Source: Acetilactobacillus jinshanensis (GTDB lineage Bacteria; Bacillota; Bacilli; Lactobacillales; Lactobacillaceae). From it: 64,000 nt of DNA. The stretch's first letter is position 1; each line of letters opens with the position of its first letter. Made by a program: the position numbers and the translations under genes. The DNA lies in assembly GCF_004359375.1 (NCBI RefSeq), contig NZ_CP034726.1, forward strand, positions 620,001 through 684,000. The letters are read 5' to 3'. The notes under the pieces were generated by a model. The model searched no databases. It worked only from the letters and a program-made list of their open reading frames with translations, and was not told the DNA's origin. Shown piece after piece: positions 30,069 to 45,700 of the stretch.

Positions 30069-33000
30069 TTATTTACGACGTTTTTTGAAGCCTAAGGCAT
30101 GACCTAAGCCACCCAGGATCGCTAAGACCCCGGCGATGATGCTAGCCCAGATCGACGTGTGATTTATGGATTCGTTCGGATTCGGTTTGTTAACCTGGTG
30201 CGATTGGATAAAGTCAGTCTTATAACTTCTTGAATGTGCATCATCATCATTCATGGATGACCCCGGTTGAGCATTAAGTTTAACAGATCCGGAATTATGG
30301 TTGGCATCCCCAGCTACATCAGGCTTAGCCTGTTGGCGAGTTTGATTGGAATTGATCATCTTACCAGCATAATGTGTCGGTTTAGCAGATTTAGTTGAAT
30401 CAGCAATCGCCTCAGTGTGATCAACATTCGGCTGGTTGGCATTGATTGAATGATTAGTCTTATGATGAGTTACTTGAGCAGAACCATCTAAATCCGAATT
30501 GGTGGATGAACTTTGACTAAAATCAGATGCCACTTCAGTACTTTCCGGCGTCACAACGTTCTGATCTTCATGATTTGAATTCGAGGTTTGCTGAGTAGCA
30601 CTCGTATTAGCGGCAATGGATGCCGAAACACTAGCAGCTACACTGGCTGCAGTTGAGGCGCTAAGAGAAGCCGAAGTGGAAGCACTAGTACTTGCTGACA
30701 ACGATGCTGAAGTTGACGCACTTAACGAATTACTAGTGGATTCCCTTGCACTCTTTGCGGCATTAGAACTTGCCGTGGCCGCGGCTGAACTTGCGGCTTT
30801 AGACTCACTCGCACTTTTGGCTGCGGCAGAGGCACTAGCTCTACTCTGACTAGCTGATGCGGATGCACTGGCACTCTTACTAGCTGCAGCCTTAGAAGCA
30901 CTGGCGCTTTGACTAGCAATACTATTAGACATTGATGCTGATTGACTTGCTGATGTTGATGAAGAGGCACTTGCTGAATTAGAGCTTGCAATCGATGCCG
31001 AAGTGGAAGCACTTATACTATTAGCTGTTGATATCGATTGACTAGTCGAAGTACTTGCCGATAGCGATGCACTGGTGCTTTGTGATGCTGATACTGATGC
31101 GCTAATACTCTGACTTTGAGCAGTCGATGCACTCAGACTTGCTGAAGTGGATGCCGCGATACTAGCTGATGTGCTTAATGATGCAGATGTCGAAGCACTT
31201 AAAGAGTTACTAGTCGATTCACTTGCACTCTTGGCTGCTTTAGACGCACTCTCGCTCTGACTGGCCGCCGCGGATGCACTAGCACTTTTTGCAGCACTGG
31301 CACTTGCACTAGCAGCCTTGGATGCATTTGCTTCACTTGTGCTCTTTGAAGCACTAGCTGAAGCTGAGATCGCTGCAGAGGTTGAAGCACTTTGACTGGC
31401 ACTAATACTATTGGCTGTTGATATGGAATTACTAGTCGAAGTACTGGCGGATAATGAAGCAGAGGTCGAGGCACTTAATGAGGCACTAGTACTTTGACTC
31501 GCAGAAGTGGATGCAGACAAACTAGCAGATGTACTGGCGGATAGCGAAGCGCTCGTACTTTGAGATGCCGATTCACTAGCGGCGGTACTAATTGATGCCG
31601 AGGTCGATGCGCTAGCACGCTGACTTTGCGCGGTTGATGCGCTTAAACTTGCTGAAGTGGATGCACTTAAAGAAGCCGATGTGGATGCACTTTGACTAGC
31701 ACTAATACTATTAGCCGTTGACACAGAATTACTAGTTGAAGTACTGGCGGATAATGAAGCACTTGTGCTTGCTGACGTTGATGCACTAACTGAAGCAGCA
31801 GTACTTGCCGATAACGAAGCACTCGTACTTTGAGATGCACTTGTGGATGTGCTAGCACTTTGACTCGCAGAAGTCGATGCAGACAAACTAGCGGATGTAC
31901 TGGCGGATAGTGAAGCGCTTGTACTTAGGGACGCTGATGTCGAGGCACTAAGACTTGCCGAGGTTGATGCGCTTAAAGATGCACTCGTGGATTCACTAGC
32001 ACTTTTTGCAGCACTGGCACTTTGACTGGCTGCTGCGGATGCATTGGCTTCACTTGTGCTCTTCGAAGCACTGTCAGATACCGCTTTTGAACTTGCAGCT
32101 GCAGAAGCACTTGCTGATGCAGCACTAGCACTGGATGCACTATTACTTTCAGCATTTGCACTATTCTGTAAACTTGTTAAGGTACTATTAGCTAAACTTA
32201 AATTGTAAGATTCACTATTATTAAATGTACCAATCATTGAAGCTGCAGAACTAATGATTTGCCGATCATAATTGGCTCGTTTAAGCTGGGTGGCTATATA
32301 TTCATATTTTGCATACTTATTTAATAAAGTGCCATCTTTAGCATAATCATTGATCCAGTTTACCGTAGATCCAAGTGTACTATCTATACTTGTAGCATCT
32401 GACAATGCAGAAGAAGCCATATATCTAGGACCGCTGTCACCATGTTTATTCTTTTTTGTACTAATCGTTTTATTGGTTAACGAATTAATAATGTGATAAT
32501 AACCAGCTAATGCAGAATTAGCAACGCTATTATTATACTGGGAAACAGCTTGACTAACAGCTCTTATACTACTCTGATACGCTTTATCAGATTGATTATC
32601 CATTAAAGCTGATGCATTAGCATTAACGTATTGATAATCATTAGCAGCCATTGATATTGCTGTATCACCCACGCTGCGCATTAAATTATTGGCACTTGTA
32701 TTTAGCGATACGATATCTGAACTATTTGCACCGTTAGCATTATTTACATAGCCATCCATCGTTTGTCTAAAGTCAGAATACCCCGTTAAGCCAGTATTAC
32801 TATAACTATTAAGGGCTGAGCTCAAACTATTAATATCTTTATAAGTATTATTAGACGATGACTTACCTTTATTATCGTTTTTATAGTTATTACCATTATT
32901 CTGTCTTGAAACTTTCGCTTTACTAAAAAGCTTGAAAAATTTCATTATTGATTGATGATTACCATTAGAGGTACTTAGGCTTTGAGTTGTCATCTGATTT

Positions 33001-33476
33001 GCATTAGATAACGAATTGGCATTTGATTTAGTCTCTGTCGATGAACTAATGGAATTTGAAGTTGCTTGCGATACCTTATTTACAGATGCCTTTGAAGCAG
33101 AACTAGATCCAGTTGAATTAGTGCTACGGCCACCCATTTTGTTCGCATGCTGCAAATGATACACTGGTGAATAATTATCACCGGTATTTTCTCCTGAATT
33201 TTGATTTGCAGTTAACGAACCCTTTTGACGATTAACGTTATTTTCAAGGGCATGATTATCGCCAGCTGATCCCTTAGGCTTATTATTCAGACTGGTTGTT
33301 CGAGCGCCATTACTTTGTCGATCGGCTTGAGCATGAGCCTTGGTATGCGACATCATTTTGGCGCCACCGAGCGTCATTAATAGCGTCATTGCCACGGTAA
33401 GCCCGTGTTTTTTAATTTTACGCAAAACTTTTTTACCTCTAACTTTCTTACCTTGATGCTGATTGTTATATGACAT
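30069..33476 (-). CDS. Serine-rich repeat surface protein (1135 aa)
   Basis: Domain order: a long signal region ([24 protein letters not shown], an odd relative of the KxYKxGKxW type), an Asn/Ser-rich non-repeat region up to about residue 437 containing a GDNYSPVY block shared with the giant neighbour, a serine-rich repeat tract of about 520 residues built from units such as SASTSASL and SASQSAS, then a 175-residue hydrophilic stalk and a C-terminal anchor with hydrophobic helix and KKRRK tail. Such proteins are usually heavily glycosylated adhesins exported by the accessory Sec system; none of those genes is in view. The position of the sorting motif reads KPNPN instead of LPxTx. Repeat DNA may vary in copy number. 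Confidence 0.85.
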   Translation of the reverse strand: MSYNNQHQGKKVRGKKVLRKIKKHGLTVAMTLLMTLGGAKMMSHTKAHAQADRQSNGARTTSLNNKPKGSAGDNHALENNVNRQKGSLTANQNSGENTGDNYSPVYHLQHANKMGGRSTNSTGSSSASKASVNKVSQATSNSISSSTETKSNANSLSNANQMTTQSLSTSNGNHQSIMKFFKLFSKAKVSRQNNGNNYKNDNKGKSSSNNTYKDINSLSSALNSYSNTGLTGYSDFRQTMDGYVNNANGANSSDIVSLNTSANNLMRSVGDTAISMAANDYQYVNANASALMDNQSDKAYQSSIRAVSQAVSQYNNSVANSALAGYYHIINSLTNKTISTKKNKHGDSGPRYMASSALSDATSIDSTLGSTVNWINDYAKDGTLLNKYAKYEYIATQLKRANYDRQIISSAASMIGTFNNSESYNLSLANSTLTSLQNSANAESNSASSASAASASASAAASSKAVSDSASKSTSEANASAAASQSASAAKSASESTSASLSASTSASLSASTSASLSTSASLSASTSASLSASTSASQSASTSTSASQSTSASLSASTAASVSASTSASTSASLSASTSTSNSVSTANSISASQSASTSASLSASTSASLSASTAQSQRASASTSASISTAASESASQSTSASLSASTSASLSASTSASQSTSASLSASTSASLSASTSTSNSISTANSISASQSASTSAAISASASASKSTSEANASKAASASASAAKSASASAAASQSESASKAAKSASESTSNSLSASTSASLSTSASIAASTSASLSASTAQSQSISASVSASQSTSASLSASTSTSQSISTANSISASTSASIASSNSASASSSTSASQSASMSNSIASQSASASKAAASKSASASASASQSRASASAAAKSASESKAASSAAATASSNAAKSARESTSNSLSASTSASLSASTSASTSASLSASTAASVAASVSASIAANTSATQQTSNSNHEDQNVVTPESTEVASDFSQSSSTNSDLDGSAQVTHHKTNHSINANQPNVDHTEAIADSTKSAKPTHYAGKMINSNQTRQQAKPDVAGDANHNSGSVKLNAQPGSSMNDDDAHSRSYKTDFIQSHQVNKPNPNESINHTSIWASIIAGVLAILGGLGHALGFKKRRK

Positions 33477-33655
33477 GATTAATTCGGCTTCCCTATTTTA
33501 ATCTGCATCATTATGTCGTTATTTATACTTTATGTGTTGAAATCTTAATATATTCTAAATTTATTATAGCCCATAACTTAGTTAAAAAGTGTCAATTCTT
33601 ACAAAAAGAAAGGGCCCTTAGAGTTTAAATTATAATTATACACGAATCACAAAAA

Positions 33656-33696
33656 ATAAAAAGGTCCAATTCCAATTAAAATTGGAATCAGACCTT
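33656..33696 (-). terminator. Intrinsic terminator of the giant adhesin gene
   Basis: AAGGTCTGATTCCAAT / ATTGGAATTGGACCTT followed by five T on the minus strand, 25 bases after the stop. Confidence 0.8.
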
Positions 33697-33719
33697 AGAT
33701 TTGATTTAATTATTAAGAT

Positions 33720-36700
33720 TTATTTGCGACGTTTCTTAAAGCCAAGCGCATGACCAAGTTCAGTCATGATCGCTGCTAAACCAGCAAAGACTGAAGCCCA
33801 TACCGAAGTATGAACGATTGGTTCGTTAGTCTGCGGCAATTTCTTAGCTAGGCGAGCTCTTTCACGACTACCTAACTTTAACTGGCCAGAATGTTCAAGC
33901 ATTTGTCGAGCTAAGCGTGGGTTATGCTGCACTGCATAAGCAAACCGTTGAGACGGTGTCAAGTTAGCAGTGTGGCCTCTTGACTGTCCCATTCGGCTTC
34001 CACTTAATTGACCCATTGAGCTTTCGGCACCCAATCTCAGCTGTTCTTCCTTGACGGCTTTGTAAACCTTAGAGTTATGAACGGCTAAGTAGTTCATGTC
34101 GTTGACCGATGCTCCCAGGGCAACGCGATGAAGAACGTCACGATAAAGTTGAGTATTAGTCGGTTGCTGAGTAAGCTGCTTAGCAATTCGGTTAGCCTTT
34201 TGGGCAACGTGGTTGTAGGTCGTCAGCTGTGTCTTTTGCAAGTGGGTCAATTGTTCTTTGATCCCTTGTAATTGAGCAACCTTACGATCATGCAATACCT
34301 TTGGATACTGCTTTGGATCAATCAGTTTAGCAGTCTTTAACTGATGTTTGTTCATGTGAACGGCATCGGTAGGCGTGACGCGATGATGAGCAATATCACG
34401 GTTAATCTTCTTAGAGCTTGGTGCCTTTGGGTTAGATGGTTTAGCTTTATTCGCCTTTCTAGAAGCACTCGAACTAACCTTCTTAGAAACTGATGATGGA
34501 GTACGTCCACTAGTTGAAGTGCTACTACTTGGGATTATCGGTGATGGATAAACATCAGGTGCGTAGTAAATATCATTAACGTAACTAGTTGCACTATGAT
34601 TGCCATTGCAATAAGCATCCAAAGAGCTTGACGTTACGGACGGCACAGTACTATCTGCACTCACTTCATGGTAGCGAATGTCGTTAAAGATAATGCTAGA
34701 CGGAACACTGATCGAACCGAATTGGCTACCTAACCAGCTACCATAGGAATGGACATGCGTAACCAGATCTTCACTATCAGCGCGGCTGTATGTGATGGTC
34801 CTGGTTGATGCTGAACTGAGTGCTGAACTAGTCCCGCTGATTAAGTAGTTGACCGTATCGGTAGCCGTAACAACGTCTGAACTTTGAGCACTTGGATCTT
34901 GAATATAATAGACATCCATCACGTATGACGCATGTGAATTATTTTCTGTAGAAGCCACAGCAAATGAACTGGTTGGGATATACCCACTATTAAGAGCTGA
35001 GCTAGTCGACCAATCATCGATGCTGAGACTGGTTGGCAAACTAAATCCATTTGCGACCCAACTACCGTAACTATCAAATTTCGAATAAGTATGATCAATA
35101 TTTTCAGATTGACTCATTGAAATCGATAAGTCTTTTGTAGAAACTATTGAACGACTTAGATGGTCATTATTACTCTGAATTTCAATATAATTAATGGTTG
35201 CGGTTGCCGACGAAGTATTCCTTATATTAGACGTACTATCAGATGCATAATAAACGTTATTTGAATAACTAGTAGCCGACGAATTACCACTGTATGCCTG
35301 ATCTAAACTAGATTGGCTTACGCTTGGCAACGTCACGTCAGCACTAACTTCGTGGTAATGATGTCCATATGAAGCAAGACTTGCTGGATGAGATACCGAA
35401 GCGAATTTACCATCAGTTGACCAACTACCGGTAGAATGAGCATTCGTCACTTCGTTCACACTATCCGATCGACGGTAAGTGACGGACGTGGTGGATGCCG
35501 ACCGAAGTGCTGAAGTGGTTCCGCTAATTAAGTAATTAACGGTATCGGTAGCTGTAGTGATGTCGGAACTTGATATCCATGGATCTTGAACGTAGTAAAC
35601 GTTCATTTCGTAATTAGCGGAAGTATTTGATGCCACGCTAAAGGAGCTAGTCGGAATATAGTCACCGCCATTAGCCACTCCATGCACGTTTGTCCAATCA
35701 GAAATACTCAGGCTAGTCGGTAAGCTAAAGCCACTAGCAACCCAGGATCCGTAACTATTAAAACTAGAGTTGTTTTCATCACTATCCTCGGATTGATACA
35801 TGGTAACGGTACTTGATGCCGAAGATATAACTTTGGAATCACCAGTAAATGAATTCCAATTAATATTGCTTAATTCAACATAGTTAATCGTTGCAGTAGC
35901 ACTCGAGGTATTAGTCTTATGGATAAAGGTGTCAGGCGCATAACTAACCACGTAAGTATGACTGCTATTTTCACCAGAGGTTAACTCACTTAAAGCTGAG
36001 CCCGTTGGATAAGTATCAAAGCCGGATTCAACACTTGCGACGTGCCAGCCGTCACTAAGTGAACTAGAAGCCGGTATATTGAAGCTTCCCTCTGATAGGC
36101 TCCAAGCACCTGACGAAGTGAATGAATGAGTATCAGGGTTATACAATCCTGGACGACTATAAGTAACGGTTTGAGTACTTGTGGAATTTGAATAATCATA
36201 ACTACGACCGTCATTACTCTGGCCACTAAAGATGTACTCAATATTTCGACTTACTTTCGCCGTCTGGGATGACGCACTGTCCTGTGCATAATAAACATCT
36301 TCCGTGTATGAATAATTATTATTAGCCTTAATTGAATCTAACGAAGTTGGCAGATCAGAAGAAATCAGCTGTGATGATACAGCGTGGTATAACGGAACAC
36401 TCGGACTCCCAGGTTCAGAAAAGCTGCTACCGTTCGTAATCGTCCACGCACCGTAGCTGTAAACACCACTACTATACTTATCTTGATACTGATCACGGCC
36501 ATAAGTAATTGCAGAACGATAAGTACTAGCTACAGAAGAACTATGATTACCATCGCTCAAGTAACTAATCGTTATATTAGCGTGAGCGGTCAGTTCCCCA
36601 TCACTTGAAAAGTCAATGGCAACATCAGAAGCATAGTAGATATCCTGACTTAAGCTAATCTTACCAGACTTACCACTACCGCTGATTGAATCACTTGCAA

Positions 36701-39700
36701 CATTTGAATTAGCGGAACTATATGCGGAACTTAATTCATTGGAAGTAACGGTTGGCGTCAATCCAGCCACGTTTTGGGTTACCAAATGATAATGACCGCT
36801 ACTATAACTCACATCAGAAGCCGCACTATCAGAATTAAAGACATTCGATGTCCAGTCCCCGTAACTATGGGTATGGGTTACAGCATCGTAGTCATCTAGA
36901 CGACTAAACTGAATCGTATCGGTTGCCGAAGAACTAACTGATGTACTGCCGCCCTGAATGTAGTAATTAACCGTATTCGTGGCTTCGACCGAATCACTTA
37001 ATGAACTTACGCTATCTTTTTGATAGTATACGTATTCATCAATCGTACTAGTCTTGTCCGCGATTAAGCTGTTCGATGCATAATCCGAGGTTTCTGGAAT
37101 CATCTTAGAGCCGGTAATGTGGTAACCAAACACACTCGCCCTGCTCGGGGCTTTACTGAAGGCGCTAGTGGTTGACCATGAACCTAAGAGACTAACACTC
37201 GGATTATTGGAGTCTTGGGATCCCAATTGAGTATATTCAATTGAACCCATCGAAGCACTAGTAGCGACATCGGAACCATCGCTTGTCTGGTAATGAATAA
37301 ATTCATTAACATAAGCACTGTTACTTACTCTCGTATAAGAATCACTAGCGTAATAAACCGCACTACTATAAGTAGCAACTCCGCTATTATCATCACTGGA
37401 CGTTGCATTAGCGTTATGATTTACAGCATCATAAGCTGAAGTCAATGCGTCTGTTGCAGAGCCTCCGGAATCGATGGTGGATGCAGCAAATTCAGAAACA
37501 TCTTTACCATCACTCTTTAAACTATAACTTGGCGTTACTCGGTGATAATACTTACCATTACTGGACAAGTATAAAGGTGCACTAATGGACGCAAAGTTAG
37601 CGGAACTTACGGCGCTCCAATTACCATATGAATGGATCCGATGATCAAGCGAACCAGCACTATAAGTATCGTAACTATCAGTACGCGTAAATCTCAGCGT
37701 ATCAACTGAATCTGACTGAAGTGATTTACCACTATCGGGACCACCATTAATCAGATACTGAACGGTATTTTGAGCCGACACACAATCCGTTCCGTTAGAT
37801 ATTGAATCAGGTTCATAGTAAATCCAGTTATTGATCGTCGAACTAAATGCACTAGTATTGATAGCATTATTAGCTGGATTAGCAACGTTTGCTACACTAA
37901 TACCGCTTGCACTTATTGATGATGGTGCTGAAGTCACCAAACTATTTCCGCTAGTAGCGGAATCACCATAACCAGAAGCATATACGTGCATTGATGATGA
38001 ACTAAAGCTATTTGGTACATTACTAAAATGATCACCAGAAACTAAACTCCATGGGACAAAGCTATCGTTAGCACCGTTATTTTTATCGATATTATTAGTT
38101 CGAGTGTATAAAACCAAGCCATTCGACACGGAAGAACTCACGTCACTTCCGGCACCATTAATATAGTGAAAAACCTCGTTTACTTCAACACTCTGTGTTT
38201 CACTAGCGAATTGATCCTCCGTATAATTTACCCAATTAGTATAACTGTTCTTAGAACTGAATAAACTACCATACGCTGTAGTACCATCAATAACTCCCGC
38301 TGAAGAAATATTCATATCGATTACAGATAATTTATCGTTTGTCATAGAACTTCCCGAGACACTCCCGAAACTTCCGGCATCTGAATAGAACGGCGTAGCA
38401 GAAGTATTGCCATTCAATTTATAATCTTTATACGAATCTTGAATGATCGAACTAAATGCACTAGCACCTGATGCACTCCATGACGTCCAGCCAATATAAC
38501 CAGATGGATTATTAGTATCGGTGCTACTGGATTGAGAATAATGTAACGTTTCTACAGAACTGGAAGTTGTAAGTAAACTACCATTACCATCATAGAAACG
38601 ATAGTAAATGGTATCCGTTGCTGTCGTTGAGTTAACGGCAACGCTGTAGCTATCAGGAATGTAGTACAGATTCTGTGCAAAGCTGGTTTCGCTATTAGCT
38701 CTCAAAGATTTAGAAATATCAGCACCAGTAGCAATCGAACTATCATTCTTATAATGATGAACACCCAACACTGAAGAATCGTATGCATTATTACTAGCTA
38801 AGTGGTAACGAACACTTCCTGAACTAATGTAACTTAATGCCCACGTACTATTCCATGACCACGCAGAACTCGTGGTAGACCAGCCTCGAGCAACATAATA
38901 ACTAGGATTATTAGCACTACTACTCCAACTTTCGGTTTGCGTATAATTTAATATGCTTTCAGCAGAGGAATTAACTGAACTAAAGGCTTCACTACCATTT
39001 GAATTTAAGAAATGATAATTAATAACGTCACCTGCACTAGCTTTATCAGAATAGCTGTTTGGGTAGTAAACGACTTTATAAGTATAATTATAAGCTTCAC
39101 CAGTCATGATACTAAACTTATCAGAAGCACTACTGTAAGTAGACATGGTAGAGCCGCTACTTAATGTTCCATTATCATTAGGAGCCGGTGCTGAGAAACT
39201 TGCACCACTTGTTGAATTTAATTCTGAATCTAAATCAGCAGATGTTGAGCCAATATTAGGCAATGCAATGGATGAAAAGTCTGGATGCCACCCAGTTACA
39301 GTTGGTGAAACATCTGAGTTACTAATGCTCTGACCACTCAAACTCCATGCACCTTCAGATTCATCCGAATGAGTAACCGCATCTTCAGTATAGCTTTGAA
39401 TATAAACTTCAGAACTATCAGATGCACCGGGTGCTACTGGCGATATAAAATTATAGTTAGCGTTCGATGCCATACTATAAGTAATCTTAGTGTCTACAGT
39501 TGCGAAACGTGTCTGACCAGAGATCAAGCTATGCGTCAAGTAAATATTATAGATTAAATGATGTTGGTCATAACTCGAAGTGGTCGAATTATAACTATCT
39601 TCATTTGCTTGATTGAATTTATAATCCAATGAATACGTCGAATTAGCAGCACTAGTGGTTATATTGACTTCACTAGAATTATTACCATAATTAGCGACAT

Positions 39701-42700
39701 ATCCTGAATCAATTCGATATCCTTTAGAATATAAGCTTTGTAAAGTAATCTGTGGATTATAAACCAATTCTCCAGCCGTATAACTACCGGAAGTACTATT
39801 AATATAGGAAGCTCCAGCTGATGAACTAGTGGTTGTATTCATACTTCCAAAACTACCGTTGTATGCAACTAACGAATCATTATCGCTAATGTCGCTCAAT
39901 GATTTACCATTAAAGGCATCAATATAATGAACTTCAATATGACTTTTTGGCTGCAAGTAAATATAGACGTTCTGAGATCCATAAGTAAATTTAGTTGGAA
40001 GTTGATCACCATCATAAACACTACTATTTATCATCGGTATCCCGGTCACAGCAACGACCTGATAATTATCATTGATGTAATTCCTAGGGATATAACCAGT
40101 AGCATGAGTTAACGTCTTATAATAATTCAAAGTTGTTTCATCCGTGGAAGAGGCGTTTCCGTTTGTATTAAATTCTGTCCCTGGCATTGGGTTCGGAGCA
40201 TATAACGACTTAGTATTTAAATCAACATTTGATTGTGACCCATTTCCACCGTCTAAGTTTTGATCATTAACTAAACGATAATGAATTTGAATTCCCGGTG
40301 CAGTAACGTAGATTGGGTCATTATTTCCTGAATCCCGATTAACGTTGATACTCTGGGAATTACTTTCAATCAGATTTGTCTTGGCGTTACTGTTATTTTG
40401 ATCATAATATGATGATGCGTAAGAAAACTTATTGAATTCAGCATAGCTATCATCATTTACGGTACCAGGTAATTTATACCCGGCTGAAATCGACGTGCCA
40501 CCAGATTTTACAGTATGTCCATCAATTTCACTAACGAAGGCGTTGTCCAATTCGGCATTATATTCAGAATTAGCTGACATAGAATTAGCACTACTACCGA
40601 CGTTAACACCAATGTTACCAACGCTTGAATCACTTTGATCATAAGCATTACTGTAACCATGAGCTGAATAACTAGCATCACTTGTTGGAATCCCCGGTAC
40701 ATAAACGGCACTGCCTAATTGGGTAAGGTGTGTCTGACCGTTCAAATCTCGGCATACATAATAAGGTGTTACAGACGGGTTCCTTTGAAGAACGATAGTA
40801 ATCACGGGAGTATAGCCAACTTCACCAACGGATTTTTTAATGACTCCGTTATTGGTTAAATTAACGGGCGTCCCAGAAATATACAAATTATGCTGATCAT
40901 CATTTAGGTGATCTCGATCTGCTGAATAATCCTGATCACCAGTTCGGTAGACTCCTGGAATAACGTATACTTCATGATATCCTTCCTGCGTATAATCCCA
41001 GAACGGATTAGATGTCTTACCAGATTGATTATAATAAGTCTTATAAGCCGTATTACTAGGATCATTGGTATTTTTACCGTTAATAGCATCACTAACAGTA
41101 TTACCAACCGGTCCATCAACCAAGAAATCATGCGCACCCTGCATAGCAACGCCTAATGACGTCCGTTTCGAAGAATTTATAGAATTATAATGGCTTACTG
41201 CATCAGCCTCCATACTAGATTGGGCTGACGTCGATGCCGATTCCGAATCAATTGGGTTACCATCGGTATCTTCATAACGAACGACCAACGGGAAGTCATA
41301 CTTACCGGTAACGTTTGGATTACCCAGATCAACGGTTGACACATAAATGAAAGTATCGTTAACCGGTTGAATGGCGGATGGTGAATCAGTCCTGACAACG
41401 TAAACATCTACATTGTCACCATTCTGAAGCTGAGTTTCCAATTTCCAGGTTCCATCGGATTGTAACGTGGAAGTCCTTTCATCCGATATCCCCTTTAAAA
41501 ACGAGGCAATATCAAATTCAGATTTGTTACCAGTTTTTGAACTATTATCCTGCACATCGTTAAATAACTGAGTGATAGCGTTACTACCGCTATTACCTTC
41601 ACTAAACTGATAACCAGTATCTAAATCAACAAAGTGAATCGTGCTTTGGGCCTTAATCTGTTTATCAGCAAGGTACACGACCGCTTTTTCGTTCGTGGAA
41701 TCTTTGCCATTATCATTATCAGTCAAGCTAGTTCCATCAGGCCAGATATTTAATTGAGGGTTACCAATTCCTAACGTCCACGTTGGACCCGTCATGCTAT
41801 TAATTTCATGACCCTGATTTCTTTCAGTGTCTCTGACGGAATCTAAATAACTCTGTTCATAGCCGGAATCATATAGTAATTGATGAACTTGCTGAATTTT
41901 AGTTAAGCCTGGTTGAGCAAGATTCCAGTCAGCATTATATTCACTACTATTTGTAAGTAATGTCTGTGGCTGACCTTTAGAATCATCTAAATAAATGGTT
42001 CCGTCAGCATATGCCGTAAATAATTGACTTGGGTTACTACTCTCAGGCTGAGTAGTCGATGCATCATATATGGGGGTCGTGGCTATAGGCGTATCACTAT
42101 TTGATCCATATCGTTTCAAATAAAATTTACCATCAATGTTATTATAATAAATCTCATCATTAGCAAAGCCTAAATTATCATAATAATTTGGGGTATTACG
42201 ATTTGTCGGATCAAACGTAAATGTATTTGTAGTATATCCCGGATAAAATTGGTTATTATTAGCACCATTATTAGTGGGTGACGGAAATGCATTTCCACCA
42301 GGTGTAATGTTTTTTCCATCATCAGTCATGTAATTCTGGGAACCTAGGAACTGAACGGTGTACTTAACCGGCTGAGCATAGGCGTTCATGTCACCTAAAT
42401 AGAAGTTAGCCCCGCTGCCGTCAGCACCATTCGTTACTTCCTGAGCTTGATAACTAGGCTTTGATGAATCAGACCTTAGGATATTATTATCATTACTAGC
42501 AATTGTATTAACAACATCAAATTGGATAGAGTTCCCATTGGATAACGTGTAATAGCCGTTTAAATCATCAATGTTATTACCATTACCATTTTGGGTGACA
42601 GAATCTTCTGAATTATGATACACACATAAGTTACCGTCTTGATCGGCTAAGACTGCGGCGTTCTGTGGATACCATGTAATATTACGATTATTTTTATAGG

Positions 42701-45700
42701 AAACGTTATATCCGGGTGTCCCAGAATCACCTACTTTAGGCGTTTCCGTCAAGACATCATTAGAAGCACCGTTAGCCAATCCTAAGTAAGTTACGGCACC
42801 TTGATGTGTTGATAATCCAATCGTAGGAGTGCCATCTGCAGAATATTTAACGGAATTAGGAATAACTTGAAGAAAACGCAATTCAACGTTGCCATGACCC
42901 TGACTATCTTCTCCGTTTGAATTACTGGATGTTTTAACGATCTGAACTACCCAATCATTCTGTGGTAAATTAGGATCTTCACCTTTAAAATGATCGATAT
43001 TAACGTAGGGTAAACACTGAATAATGGTGCCCGACGGGACTAAACTATGAGCAATATCGTAGCTGGCGTTTTGCTGGGTAGTCTGAATATTATGGGCATT
43101 ATGCTCAGAAATTTTATTATAATCCTGAGGGTTATCATAATTACGAGCATAATTTTCAGGATTGTTATTTAAATCATCATTATTACGGTCAATCCCATTA
43201 CCATTATCTATCGTTGGATTTACAAAGTTAGTGTAATACGTATCAATATCAGTTTGATCACGCTTATCGGGGCCCCATAACCGATAGTTATAGAAAATAT
43301 TGGGTGCCGTCGTTAAATCATTATACTGACCCTGTTTAACGGTGCCGTAATAAATAATCGGTACCATTTCCTGCTGAATATTTGCCGTCACTTTGGTGGG
43401 ATCTGTTGGGGTCGGTACAATATGACCACTATTGATGTCGACCCATTCTTGCTTAGCACCGATCATGCTGTATCCAGTACCATTAATAAACTGTTGATCT
43501 CGTGTTAATCCATCCCATTGATTACCGGGTACCCCCTGGCCAGTAATGGTAGCCTGGTCTTTTAGATTACCTTCACTAATCAAGAAGTAGCCATTTAAAA
43601 CGCTATTATTATTAGGTTCATAAAACTTATTATCAAAGTTTGTTCCATCTGTAGATTGATAAGTCGGTTCATCCTTAGCGGGGTCATAATAATTTAAGGC
43701 TCCCCGTGAGATCTGGAAATTATTATCTTTATTATACTGGGTGTTCCAGAAAGTAACCGTTGCTGGCGTATACAGACCAGTAGCTGATGAATCATAATTA
43801 GGGTTATTCGTGCTTTGATAATGATCATAATTAGCTAGTAATACCGGAGCCTGAATATTTTGGTTAACGGGTACTAACGGAATATCCACTTCAGTTGGAT
43901 TATTGTATGTACCTTTTACACCATTTTTACCAAATACAGGTATTACCGTAGGCTTACCAATTCCTAATCCTTGTGGGACGTTAGCACTGTTAAACTGGCT
44001 CTGATTATTATAGATTACCGAATTGCCGTCAACACCGGCTAGTACACCGTTACTAAACGATACCTGATGACCTTGATCTGTATAATAATCATACGGATCT
44101 GCCGGTTGAGCAGGACTTTCATCATTATCCATTGGCTGAGCATTGACATAGTACTTATTAGTTCCATATGTATAAGCAATCTTAACAAAATAACGGTTTG
44201 CATACAGATTTAACCGACGGCTTTTATGATTTTCACGAGCACCGTACCAATAGTTACCGTGATCATTACTACCGTTCATAAAGTTATCGGTTCCCGTGTT
44301 ACCCTGGCCTTCACCAAGAACGACGGTGCCTAATTCATCATTATCCGTGGCACCTTGTCCTAAACTAAAGTTAGGGTATAGTCCATAATTGGGATTGTAA
44401 AAATCATTCATAATTAAAGGATAAGGTTCACCATAATACCCAGAAACGTTGGTTGGAATGTTGATTGAACCATCCGAATTAGCGGGATTCGTGGAATCGA
44501 TCCCTGTATTCAGATGAGTGTAATCGGTATCTAGCGTTGTCTTATCGTTACCGTCGACGTAGTAAAAACTAATCTGCGGATTAATGGTGGTTGATTTAAT
44601 TGGCTTTTGAGAAATTATATGATTAGCTAACTGATAATTAAGTAGTACCTGATTCCCTGCTTTATCCGTAGCTGAAATCTTACCATCACTTGTCGCTTTT
44701 AAATTGTTAAACGTTTCTCCATCCGTCAAGGTAACGGAACCACCTTGCTTACCTTGAATAACGTAAGCGTACGGGCCCTTATTATTGCTATTGTTAAGGA
44801 CAATCTCGGCATCAAAAGCATCCCCTTGATTAGTGCCGGTGCTTAAAACGTTACTCAAATTATCAAAAATGCTTTGTGCTTGCGTTACTAGTAATACGTC
44901 AGTCGAAACGATACTATTATTAATAGAATTACTGGAGTAGCTGGTAGCACTATTCTCTCGATCACGAGCAACATCGGAAGCTTCAGCATTACTAGCTGAA
45001 GTGGCAACCATACTATCTGATCCAGCATCATAAGAATTCAAATTATAAACGGAATTAGAGGAAGCTTCATCAATTGCTAAACTGCTGGTTTCATTAGAAT
45101 AACTAACTGAATCTGAAGACGTTAGTGAACCCTTAGCACTTAATGAATTTACGGTTGAAGCAATCGAACCAATATTAGAAGAATCCTGCGTTACTTTAGC
45201 CCGGGCACTATTCATTGCGATTACTGCATTAGAAGAAGCCGCATTGGCCGAAGAAACCAAATTAGACGCATCGGTAGTGTGCATTGCGGTAATTTCATCA
45301 TGCATAGATTTAATTTCAGTCTGTTTTTTTGAATTCATAACATACGCTGGAACGCATGAAGCCAAAAAGCTAGTTAAGTAACTTGCACTATCTATGTACA
45401 TAGCATCGATGCTGTTCATGACGCTAAATGCGTTATTATTAACGCTATTTGCTGTTGATTGAGCCGACTTAATTAAAGACATCTGATCAGACAGCGATGT
45501 ACTATTGAAAATGGCACTAGCATCTTTATTATCTGTACTGGCACTATTAACGTCATCATTTAATGAAATACTACTAGCTGTTGATGCTGAAGTGGCAGCA
45601 TTCGATGCATTTATAGCATCATTAGTGATATTACTTACTTCATTACTTATGGACGTATCATTAGTACGTGCAATAGATGCCATACTATTAGCAATCGTTA

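Noticed and set aside
30616-31012. Open frames of 77-96 codons on both strands within the serine-rich repeat tract, rich in Ala/Glu/Leu or Leu/Gln/Pro.
   Set aside because: They are shadows of the repetitive Ser/Ala codons of the 1135-residue protein and have no ribosome sites.
30600-32165. Regular short DNA repeats that could suggest a CRISPR array or a tandem-repeat element.
   Set aside because: Repeats are in frame, uneven and code for SASTSAS-type units; there are no constant repeats with unique spacers.
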